Assembly (NCBI GenBank): GCA_965153455.1
Contig: OZ234500.1
Location: 5,518,001 to 5,582,000, forward strand
DNA from: Sphagnum compactum
Lineage: Eukaryota > Bryophyta > Sphagnopsida > Sphagnales
Length of the DNA stretch: 64,000 nt
Direction of reading: 5' to 3'
Shown: positions 12,737 to 23,314 of the stretch, piece by piece
How positions within the stretch are numbered: the stretch's first letter is position 1
Layout of the letters: each line of letters begins with the position of its first letter
Position numbers and translations under genes: made by a program
Notes under the pieces: model-generated
The model's input: the letters and a program-made list of their open reading frames with translations, nothing else
What the model was told of the DNA's origin: nothing
Databases searched by the model: none

Positions 12737-15159
12737 TCAGAAAGGAAGAAATAGCCAACACTGGTATAATTACACAGCAGCCAAAAACAGTGTTGTACAC
12801 CCAGGGTGGTATAAAAGTATAAAAAGGGTCTAATACCAGAATCAGGATGCTATGTATAAAAACCTTTCAAATTGCACCCAATACTAGGACCAGTAGGTAT
12901 AATCAAAAGTCAATAAAAGAACAGCACAATCACTGCTTCAAGCATCCACATTTTCTTATATTAAACTATGTAGAGTCTAGACCAATGATTTTCTTAAATG
13001 GGTTTCTTTTTAATGTTTTTTTGCAGTAGTTAAAAATCTGTTTTTCCTCTCCTTATTATCATGCTTGCTATACAGAAATAAGTGTTTTCTTTTAGGTTTC
13101 TTTGGTTTTGTTTGAACTTTGTAGTAACTTAAAAGCTGTTTTCTTCGCCTTATTAATATGCACATAGTTATACTGGATACATAATTTTTGGTTTCTTTGG
13201 TTGTGCTTGTATTGGGCTGGTTGAAGCTTTTTTTCCCCCAGTTTTCTAATGTTACATAGATCTATGATTTTTGTTTATTTTCTGTGGTTGTGTTTCAAAG
13301 CTGGCCTATGCCATAGTCTCTAAAGAAGCCCTCTCTGGGATGAACTCCCACTCAATGGAAACTACTAACTTCGGGATCCAAACTCCCACATTATATTATT
13401 GTAGTGGGCTCCTTTTGTTTTTATGCACAAGACTTATTAAAAATGGGTGAGAGTTTGCTTGGTCGCACCTTAGTTGGCAAGTTGCGCGTCTTCTCTTCTT
13501 CCAATCATTGTGAAGAGTCATTGAGTTATTCTTTAGTTGGCAAATTGTGCCCCTTTTCCCCTTTCTTAGTATTTTATAATGTGTTTGCTCTCTTTAGTTA
13601 CCATCTATTTATCCGATCCCATGTTGAAATCCAAGAAGAAGAAAAACATCAAACTAAATTAAATTGTTATATTTTATTTTTCCTTTTGATCAAATGGATA
13701 GTCTTTTGGGTTTCACACTAAATCAAATATGTTGCAAGGACACCGGTACACTACAAGTCGAAAGTCAATGGATAAGAAAGAGAGAAAAGGAAAGGAAAAA
13801 CTTGAAAAAGTTCCCCAAAAAAAAAAGCTTTAAAAGTAGCAAGCTTGGTGGAGGATGAACCATTCAAAACAAGAAGGAAGAGAATGCATGAACTTTTTCC
13901 CAAGCAATTAAACATACGGCCACCCATCACACGTCCTAGAGGCCATTGGACCCAAGTACTATTAGAAATGGTTCCTGGCATATACGTTTGGCTTGTTATT
14001 ATCCTGAGAAAAAAAATTTAATTGTCAGGTGATGTCTTTATTGACTTTCAAGAGTTTGAAATCAATGCCTAGTTTATTGAGAGTTTGGGCATGTTTTCAA
14101 TGTTTCAAACTTAGAAAACAACACCCAACAAACTAACTTGTAAGGCTTTTGTATGAAGATTTTAAAATAATTTAATTGGCCAACTAAGCATGACTGAGTG
14201 GCTGTTCAACTGAAAAGTCCACCACCATGTATTGAGCTCAAGTGTTGTGGTTGATGAGCTTCCAAGGATGCTAGTGGCTACTAAAAGCAACTAATGACTT
14301 CCTGCATTGGATGTGGAACATGGCAGGATAAGTGCAAGCTTGCCTACCGCTGTAGACTTTCCAATACTTGTCTAAAACTTATGGACTACACAGTTTCCCC
14401 CACCTAATCAAGTGATTGCAATGGCTTGATGGGATTATACCATGGTCCCCATTCCTCATCATTTGGTTCTCATGCAGAAGAGGATGTAGCGAGCATCACC
14501 CAGTACCATTATGTAATAGTAAGTCTGAATCATGAAAACCTGCAAAACGAAGGAATCCTCAGGAGTGTTAATTGCAGTGGGGTTTGTTGTTCATGGACCT
14601 GTTCAACAAATAGGGGAAAGAAGAGGCATTGCAGTTCTCAGCTGGTTTCCATTCACAGTAAAATTCCAGCATTGTGCAATCTGAGTAGTCTGTTAAAAGA
14701 GTGAATGCACCTTGATGATGATTAACTTATGACCATAGTAATCAAAGCTCGTGTGTGATGGAGAGCCTTGATAAGAGCTTAATTTCATGTTGTTGGTGTA
14801 ATTGTTTTTTCTTATCTTTCTCAATGTGGGGTCTATATTTATGTCACTCTCAAGGTTGCTCGTTTTGTGATGTTTTCCGTAGTCATTTGCACATGACGTG
14901 GTACAATGAAGAACACATATAAAACTTTGTCTTCTTATAATGTTAGATCAATTTGTAATCCTGTGACATGCTTTGATATGAATTGCCCAACAATAAGTTT
15001 TTTTGGAACAAGTTGCAACTTGCTACATGGGGGACCTATTGCAATCATAAGCACAAATATATCAACCTTATTTTTCTGATTGTTGTTGAGCCTTCAGGTT
15101 TCTAGGATGGGTTATGGTGTCACCACATTTGGCCCCCAATGACTAGTTTTCAATAGTTA

Positions 15160-15429
15160 GAGCATCTCCAGCAGCAATGGTAAAATGGCATGTGCATCAA
15201 GTTTCCAATGAGCTAAGTTTCAAAGTGGTGTAAAAATGGGTTTGCTCTTGCAAACTTGCACCCTAAGAACAAAGGTCTCAAAAGATTGGATAAATGAAAA
15301 TGACTGCTTCTTCAAGTCGGCCAACGTCAAAGATTGGACTTGCATTGACTATTGATTGGTTAGCAACAGTATTAAAATGCTCCCTCGGTGTATGTGTCCA
15401 ATATTTACTATTTATCCTTGGAGTTGCTC
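15160..15429. mobile_element. Tourist-like element, 270 bp, with TTA duplication
   Basis: The element starts GAGCATCTCCAGCAGCAATG and its right end, in reverse complement, starts GAGCAACTCCAAGGATAAAT. TTA flanks it on both sides (15157-15159 and 15430-15432), the target duplication typical of PIF/Harbinger. This is the cleanest example of the family in the window. It is noncoding. Confidence 0.8.
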
Positions 15430-17207
15430 TTAGAGTGAAAAATAGCAATGTGTTCTACAAGAATGGAATGTAATGCCATGCCACCATAGATAAATGCTCT
15501 CCAAGTACACCCAACTGCATAAGGGCAAACACTAAATAGTAGCTACGAATTAAATGCAACACTGAGCTAGACTCAATTATCGCATGTAGTTTCAAAATTG
15601 TGGCCAAAGAATGTTCCAAAGTCTAGAAATGTTTGCATGATTTTATATGGGGAATCAGCACACAAGACTTATTATTAACAGTGCAAACGACAAACAATAG
15701 GCTTGGCATAAGCAAGAAAACAACTCAAAATATTCTATATACCAGCCCAGGTTTCAATCATTGTTTTCAAACCCACTACAATCTTCATGCCCTCAGGTGA
15801 TATAATTTGACGTGTAAATATTTTAATCATGTTCAATATAATAGTTGTCCAGGCCTAAATGTTTTAGTGAACAAAAGAACAATTTTATTTGCTTCAGTAA
15901 ATTAATTTGTTCATGACTTGTGCAATTTCTAATCATGATATTGTTCATATATTTCTTTATACATAGTTCACAAATAAGCTGAAAATTTTACAGCATGCTC
16001 CAACTTCCACTCACCAGTATTTATTTCTTTCCACATTCAATGGCCAATTTGGTGCATTGTTGGTTCTTCAATGGTGAATTTGCAATTTGTCCACACTCCA
16101 TCCTAATTTGTTTGATTACTTAAGAAAGCTTACCTCAAATTAGCTTTCTTAGTAATCAAACATCAACCTCCTTTCTTTGCAATCTACTAACTAATGACCA
16201 ATTTCCAGATAGTAATTCATTACCTATATACTTGCAAAGCTTTCTTCCTCTTAACTTGTTTCCTAGTAGTGTGATGAACCCTTGTTATTGTCCTCTTTGC
16301 ATATACGATAACAAATATTAATTATTAACTACATTGTATTTGAGAGAGTCCATATCTTTACAATCTTGAGGGATCTCCTACTACCTATTTGGGGTCATGG
16401 TAGGTCAAGAAAATCTTAGATAAAATGTTAGGCTCTTATTAGTACCTTGATTATAGTGACCTAACACTCGTTGCGAGTGAAGTTTGATAGTAAGCCAATA
16501 TCGATAGAATGGTTTGGTAGATATTTCATGATGACATTTTTGCCTTCATCAAAATGGCAAATTTAATTTAAATATTTCCATGTACTTTTTCCTTTAGGTT
16601 TAAAGCCAAAGGGCAAATGCATTACCGAAATAAGGGCACACGAGATGAGAACCAAACACAAGTCCAATTTCAGTCATGTTCTTGCCCACATGCTTTACAC
16701 AACATACAAATTGATGCAAACCTTCATCAAGTGGCAATTTATTTGTTTTTCATTAAGCCCAACAAGTTATTCAATACCCAACCTATAAGGGTCTTGTGAG
16801 TTCTTTGGATGCTAATTCTACCAAATGGGTTAGGTTCTTTACCGGGTTTAATTCAAAATCATTAACTTCAAGGTAGGTTATTAAATAACCTTGTTAATAA
16901 TAACTGGGTTGATAATTGAATTTTTTTATCTATAACTGGCCAACACTGATATATATTGAACCCTAATTCCTAGTTCATCAAAACCCAAAATCATATTCTC
17001 ACCTACTAGAGATTATGAAACAAACACAAGATCATAGCAATATAAGAACCAATAATAACTCTTAAGGGAAAAAAAAAAATCATTAATATCTTTATTCTTT
17101 TTTTCAAACTTTTATCAGGAAAAAAAATTAAAGGAAAAAAAGAGCTCTCCCCCCCCTCGTTTTACTTTTTTGACTAACAGGATAAGAGATGAGCCTATGA
17201 CCGCGCA

Positions 17208-17250
17208 CCCCCCCCCCCCCCCCCCCCTCTCCCCCCCTCCTCTCTCTGCG
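17208..17250. repeat. Poly-C and C/T-rich tract upstream of LQY1
   Basis: About 20 consecutive C followed by TCT, C6 and CT repeats, ending some 28 bases before the LQY1 start codon. Pyrimidine-rich tracts are common in plant 5' leaders. The tract is open in the LQY1 frame, giving a spurious proline-rich N-terminal extension. Confidence 0.7.
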
Positions 17251-17277
17251 TCCACCCCTGCCCTTGTTGTAGCGGCG

Positions 17278-17832
17278 ATGGCGATGGCGGTACCAACAGG
17301 AGCTATGGCTTCTGCCTCTTCCTCGCTTCTATCGCAGTGTTCTCTGCGACGTTCGACGGGGAGTGTTGCAAATTCGATGCAATATTTCGGTAGCCAATTT
17401 TTGGGAACTGGGAAGTTGGGAAGCGGACGCAGCAGCTCCGCACGGTTGCAGAAAGTGTGGAGTAGAGGGGCGAGAGTGGTGGTAATAAGAGCATTGGAGT
17501 TGGATCAAGACAATCTGTTGGCGATCAGTGTTGGAGTAGCGGGGCTTGCACTAGGAATCGGGATACCCATCTTCTACGAGGCGCAACTTAAGGCGGCTGA
17601 GGTTCGTGGGAATGACCAGCCGTGTTTCCCTTGTCGAGGGACAGGCTCGCAGACTTGTAGGTTCTGTGTGGGAGCCGGGAATATCACCGTGGAACTGGGA
17701 GGTGGTGCAGAGAGGGAAGTCTCCAAGTGCATCAATTGTGAAGGCTCTGGTTCCTTAACTTGCACTACTTGCCAAGGCACCGGCATTCAACCTCGCTACT
17801 TGGATCGCAGAGAATACAAGGATGATGACTAG
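17278..17832 (+). CDS. LQY1: LQY1-like DnaJ-type zinc finger protein of the thylakoid (photosystem II repair)
   Basis: Single-exon reading frame of 184 residues. Residues 1 to about 70 look like a plastid transit peptide, rich in Ser, Ala and Arg with few acids. Residues about 80-100 form one membrane segment (LAISVGVAGLALGIGIPIFY). Four CxxCxGxG zinc-binding motifs follow at 116-123, 127-134, 151-158 and 162-169. The protein ends QPRYLDRREYKDDD, which I recognise as the LQY1 tail. LQY1 is a thylakoid protein with disulfide-isomerase activity that helps repair photosystem II. I chose the first ATG after the poly-C tract; a second in-frame ATG follows at 17284, and upstream frame extension is low-complexity proline. 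It lacks a J domain, as in the family. Confidence 0.93.
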   Translation: MAMAVPTGAMASASSSLLSQCSLRRSTGSVANSMQYFGSQFLGTGKLGSGRSSSARLQKVWSRGARVVVIRALELDQDNLLAISVGVAGLALGIGIPIFYEAQLKAAEVRGNDQPCFPCRGTGSQTCRFCVGAGNITVELGGGAEREVSKCINCEGSGSLTCTTCQGTGIQPRYLDRREYKDDD

Positions 17833-19838
17833 AATTTGCTTTCAGAATTCTCTCTTTCTCTCTGTGTCTCTGTGCTTGCAGCTGTGTCCACGTGAACTCA
17901 ATGCATCGACATACAGGAATTGTATGAATGTCACAGCTAGGGTTCTTACAACATGCACATCATGGTAGTTGTGATGTAGCAATTTTCATTTTTTCCTTTC
18001 AGATTGAAGACCCATTCAGATGTTCGCAATTAGGGCTAGACGTTTTGGTCAAGTGAATGGTTCTGGAAACGGCTGATCAAGGATCTCATTCTCTCCTCCC
18101 CCAGTCAGCCACACAGTAGCTCTTTTTTTTCCAATGAAAGTTGAGAACAATGCTGAACCTGCTTTGTTCCTTCTGAGACAGAAATTGTAAATGCTCATTG
18201 TGAAGATGATGATGATAGGAGGGAGAACTTTTGTGTTCCATTTTCAGGAATTTAAGTATTCTTGTTGTCAGAAAGCTCTTGCATTTGCTACCAAAAAGCA
18301 TGGCCTACTTGCTAACTTGCTTTAAATTGTGAAAGAATTTTCTTGTGCATTGGCTTTTTGGGTTTGTGAAATGCTTCTTGATAGAGATTGAGAAAGGCAA
18401 GTTCAGCAGGTATGGTATCTATCTTTAATTGCCTATTCACGGAAGCTGCAAGTAAAGATGGTAAATTTCCTTTTGGATTCATGAATCTCTCTTTCTTGTG
18501 CCACTGCATGCAGATGCAGAAGCTGCAAAATGATGTACTAAGCAGCAGCATGTGGTTATGGTGAGAAAGAGAACAGTTTTACCACGTTTTCAGCTCATCT
18601 GGTACAGAACTGGTGGGGCTTCTTAGAAACATGCTCTGCAAGACTGATGCCGAAAACAACAGGAAGTTGCGAGGTAAACGAGCTTTTTTCTGAAGTCAAT
18701 TTGCATGAAATGGATTAAGTGGCGTGCAGTAGAGACCATCTGCTCTTCCAAACCCTTCCAAACCAAGATGCTCTCTCTACTGCACAAGAGTAGGGAGTTA
18801 GGAAGGATCTTCAGAGTGTGGACCTGCTCTACACCTGCTCATGAAACCTGAGAGCCTCCTTCACTCTCACAGGCAAAGATTTACTCCATAGCCACTGCTC
18901 TACAGCAGACTCGACTTCTTCCCAAAAGGAAAACCCCACTCACTGAGAGAAGAAGCAAGCAAAAAAAACAAACATAACAAAATTTCAAGGTCAGTTGGTG
19001 CTTCTTCTTCTACTGGGAAAAAACAAACTCTGAGAGAATCACATTGCAAAACCTGTTGTTGCATTCATGCATGCAGGGCCATGAATCTTCTTCTTCTCTT
19101 CTTTGCATACCATTCTTCTTCTTCTTCTTCTTCTTCTCTTGCAGACAAAGAAAAAGGGTGTAGAAAGCAGCCAGCAATCCTGCAAGAATTGGAGTTGGCA
19201 CAAAGAACCAACCATGATGATGCCTCCTCAATCAGCTGCTGTAAACCTCTGGAACTGCAAAACTAGCTGAGCAGCAGCCAGCAGGAATGAGTAATAGTAG
19301 CAAAAGCACAGGCAACAACAAAAACGTCCATACCCCCCAAGTATAGCACAACGAACGTTCATAACCGAGAAGACTTGTAGCGACCTCAGAACTTGGCAGC
19401 AGATCCTTCCTGAAGGATTTTGCGTTTGCATAGATCTCATCAATCTGTAACAGCAACAACAGCAACAACAACTATCTGATCTGTAGTTGTTGGACATTTT
19501 TGCATGTTGAGATTCGAGATATTCAAACAGGAGATTCTCTTACTGGAAGCAAGATCGAGAGACTGATCCGATCGATATAACCAACGTTGGGTCGTGACAG
19601 ATCTACGGGCACTACGAGAAAGGAGGGCGGGGAGAGAGAGAGAGAGACGCAAACCGGCGCGAGGATCTCAGGGGATGATGGGTGGGACTGAGGAAATCAG
19701 AGATTGCAATGTAATCTTAAACTTGCTTGTGGATCGTTTGTGAAACGGAAACAAAATTGATATGTTTCTACGAGACTTGCGTATGCAACGGGTCTCAATT
19801 TGAAGGAAGGAGTTTTTTTCGGACGCGGAAGAACGTTC
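17833..19838. other. Intergenic stretch between LQY1 and the second peroxidase
   Basis: No coding region is supported. It carries the LQY1 3' flank, a TTC/CTT microsatellite (about 19084-19138) and the region upstream of the peroxidase, in which no convincing TATA box was identified. Confidence 0.5.
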
Positions 19839-21301
19839 ATGACGAGTCGTCGCGTGGCTGCTGCTGCTGTTGTCGTCATCGTCGTTGTCGTGATGGGTGT
19901 TGTTGCCGCCGCGCCTTTGAGGCTTGGATTCTATGCAACTTCTTGTCCCATGGCAGAGGCTCTCATCACCAATGCGACGGAAGCGAAGTGGACTGCAGAT
20001 CCTAGCATCACCGCTGGCCTTCTTCGACTCTACTTTCACGATTGCTTTGTGCAGGAAAATTCCGCAGCTCTCCACTCCTCCTCCTCCTCCTCCTCCTCCT
20101 CCTCCTCGTTCTCCTGCTCAAACAAGGCAGAATTCTGATCGCGAACTCCTGCACACTAAATCGAAGCTTTAGCTCCAGGATCTTACATTGCATAAAACTC
20201 TCAGATTCGAGCTTTTGTCTCTCAAGAGAAGATTTGAGTCCGAGAATCTTTGGATTCTCGGGGTTGTGTTTATCTGTCGATCGGGGCAATGGGTTTTTCA
20301 AGGGGATTTTTTTCACGTGGTGGTTTCTCTCGCATTTGGTTTTATGGGTGGTGCAGGGATGCGACGCCTCGATCCTGATCAAGAGCACAGCACAAAACAC
20401 AGCGGAGATGGATGTGGCACCCAATCAGCAAACTCTGCACGGCATGGATCTGATCGATACTGCCAAGGATGCTGTCGAGAACGCTTGTCCCGGCATCGTC
20501 TCCTGCGCCGACATCCTCGCACTGGCGACCCGAGACTCCGTCGTTCTTGCAAGCACCCGCACCCATGCTTTTCTTTCTCTTCACAACCCATCGTCTTTCT
20601 ATTGTCGAAGCTTTTCATGATCGAAGCCAAGTCCACAGTCCCCGAGTTTCCTTTCTCTCTTTGCAGCAATTCCAGAACAACAAGGGATTTGAAATAGTTT
20701 TAGCGTCGTCGCCGTGGCTGGCTGGTTGCAGGCAGGTGGAGGGACATACGCAGTGCCGACAGGACGCAGAGATAGTCGTGTGTCGCTGGCTTCTTCAGTG
20801 AATCTGCCAGGGCCTCGGCAGAGTGTAGTCTCTGCACTTCCCGCATTCATGGGTCGAGGGCTCACTCTCGCAGACATGGTGGCGCTCCTCGGAGCTCACA
20901 CAATGGGCGTCACCCATTGCCAGTTTTTCAGCGATCGTCTTTACAATTTCAACAACACATTCAGGCCGGATCCGACTATGGACCCGGCGCAGGTCACATT
21001 GTTGAGAAGGGTGTGCCCTCGCAACTTTCCGGGCTTGGGAGGCACCGTGTCGCTGGACCAAGGCACGCGGTTCATCTTCGATAACAGCTTCTACCAGGAG
21101 CTGCAACAGAACCGTGGCATCCTGCAGATGGACCAGGAACTCTCTCGCGACCCAACCACGGCTGTCCTTGTGAGCCAGCTCGCTGCACCAGATTCTAACT
21201 TCACTACCATCTTCGGGCAAGCCATGGTGAAGCTGGGAAACGTGGGTGTACTCACTGGTGCTCGAGGCGAAATCCGCAAAGTCTGCTCCCAAATCAACTA
21301 G
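19839..21301 (+). CDS. Class III (secretory) peroxidase with noncanonical intron donors
   Basis: Homology defines three exons, 19839-20054, 20357-20548 and 20732-21301, giving 325 residues with no stop. The N-terminus is a signal peptide (Arg-Arg followed by an Ala/Val-rich segment). FHDCF, the calcium-site residues [20 protein letters not shown], the proximal-histidine motif [10 protein letters not shown] and all eight family cysteines are present. Exon 3 has exactly the length of exon 3 of the 5920-7704 gene, so the two are close paralogues. The implied introns start GAAAAT (intron 1) and GCAAGC (intron 2), both ending in AG. GC-AG introns are known; GA-AG would be very rare. A GT six bases earlier (TTT/GTGCAG) would stay in frame but delete Val-Gln before the calcium loop. 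It is either a gene with unusual splicing or a very recent pseudogene. The upstream TTG-initiated extension was ignored. Confidence 0.85.
20079..20108. repeat. TCC microsatellite in peroxidase intron 1
   Basis: About ten TCC/CTC units, starting some 25 bases after the presumed end of exon 1. It reads as poly-Ser or poly-Leu in two frames, which produces spurious extended ORFs there. Confidence 0.8.
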
Positions 21302-23314
21302 ATCCACATCTACAAAGCAACCATCCTCTCCCAACACACACACGCATACACACGTGCAATTCTTTCTTCCGCAACACGGCATCATCGTCCCCAACGTCAA
21401 AGCCACATGCTTTTGGCAATTCAAGCTCTGCAATTCCACAAGAAGAAGAAGAAGAAGATTTAGTGCTCATGGAAGGCAGAGCACATTGGTGATTACTGTC
21501 CAAGCTTGCTAATCCTTTGCAATCATCTTATCCAAGTAAGCTTGCTTGATATTCTTTTGCACCCATCTGATGATGCAAGTGAGCAAGCAAGCTTGACAAG
21601 AAGCTGATTCAACATCCAGAACTCAGAAACAAAATCAGCTCTACAATCACAAATGCATCTTGAATCCCTTCCTTGTCTATTCCTTGTCTGCTAAGATATG
21701 CAATGTGTTCTGGAAAAACTCTGGCCCACCTGCCCACCTACCCACAACAGAGCTTTTTCTCTGGGGAGCTTTTTTTTCTCTCTTGATGAAATGTAAAGAA
21801 ACAGGAACAACAGAGGCAAGTGCCAGACTTTCCTGAATTTCAGGAAAGAACACAGACAGAAGAAACACAGGGAGAGAAAAAACAGTCTGTGTCATCATTG
21901 GATTCTGTCTTAAGAACTCCCCTTATCTATCACACTAGATTGTGAGAACTGGGCAACAAGCAGCTATGAAACAAGGAAGGAGCTTGACTGAATTCAGCTT
22001 GCTCTCATGTCTGATCCACTGCCAATTTCCCAAGTCAAATTCACCTTCAGATACATGCTCATGTTTTGAGAAGTACCTCTCCCTGTGTCTGGAGGGTTTG
22101 GTGGCTTGCTGCTCTGCTTCATAGCTTCCTTTCAGACTTCTGCAACTGTTTTTGTCTGTGCAACTTCTGCTGCTGCCTCTTCTTCTCTCCCAATTCCAGC
22201 ACCTTGTAATCACAATGACATTGAAATCAGACAGGAGTTTGTCTTTCCTCTCTTTCAAGATGTAGTTGCTCAGTGATTTGTATTCTTTCCTGAATTTGCA
22301 GAAGAATTCTCTATTGTCTTTTCTTCTTGCTTTTGTCATGGCCTCTTCAACTATCTATCGTCCTCATGAAGCAGGTGTTGCACAAGCGTGGGTGTTACTG
22401 ACATATACCAAGCTGTGGATCACTGGCCACCATGCACAACTCCTGACCTTCTTCAGTCAGTCTTACTTGTGAACGTATGGGTTTTGTATTGGAATCAAGT
22501 ATTTCAAGCTTGAGAAAGCTCACCACTATCAACAGAATTTTTTGCTCAAGGAATCTGATGTCACGGGAATGCTCTCCACTTTGAGTCTGCTACAGACCTC
22601 TCTTGCCCTCACCCTCAGGTCAAAGGCTAAACCATCACAAAGTATCAAAACCTAGTAGAGATACATGACAATCCAGAGATGCATGATAGACCACATTTTA
22701 CAAACTTTTGGTCTCAACATCTCTCTGTGTCTCTGTGTCTCTCTCTATTCTCAGACAAACTTCAGAAACTCCCACATCTCAAAAGCATGTGTGCACTGAA
22801 TCAAAAGATCAAATCATAAGGTAGCCATGAGGAGAAGTCTATTCTGCTCCTGAATTCGAGTGTGTTGCTTGCACTTGGGAGCAAAACACAATAATGCACA
22901 TTACAGCTTGAGAAAGCAGCAAGCACATCCACATCTCAGCACTCTAGTTAGAGCACCAAGCCATCATGGGAAACCTTGCAGAGATGAACACAAAATCCCG
23001 ATATGCAAATGCACACAAGATTCGGGACCAGCTCCGTGATTTCTCGATCCCTAAACAAGAAACCCTAGCAACAGCAATCTATAAAGTCTTGAACCCTAGG
23101 AATAGCAATCTAAAACCTTGAACCCTAGACTTCTCTGGTCGCAACCGCGCTAGACTGACTGAGTAGTATTGTGGGAAGGAAACGCACAAGATGCAAGAGC
23201 ACTAAGAGCTTCTTCGCAGGTCGAAAGCTCGAAAATTGTTCTTCCAAAGAAACAGGGATGATTGCCGCCATGACGTGAAGGATCTTCAATGCGCGTGTTC
23301 TTCTTGCCGGCGTC
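21302..23314. other. Gene-free stretch between peroxidase and maturase
   Basis: Several short ORFs on both strands have no recognisable product. AAACCCTAG and GAACCCTAG words occur at about 23050-23125, shortly before the maturase start, resembling telo-box motifs found in leaders of housekeeping plant genes. Nothing else is seen. Confidence 0.5.

Larger units (their letters stand above)
7705..17277. other. Gene-free stretch between peroxidase and LQY1
   Basis: No coding region is supported in this 9.6 kb. It contains the peroxidase promoter region, a CACTA-type element (9638-9777), Tourist-like elements (12222-12736 and 15160-15429) and a C-rich tract just before LQY1. The ORF at 10345-10659 (104 codons) matches no family I recognise. 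The rest is AT-rich with no feature seen. Confidence 0.6.

Noticed and set aside
19668-20075. 135-codon minus-strand ORF
   Set aside because: It is antisense to peroxidase exon 1 and its leader, with no recognisable product.
20795-21439. 214-codon minus-strand ORF
   Set aside because: It lies antisense to peroxidase exon 3 and is open only because of that gene's GC-rich codons.
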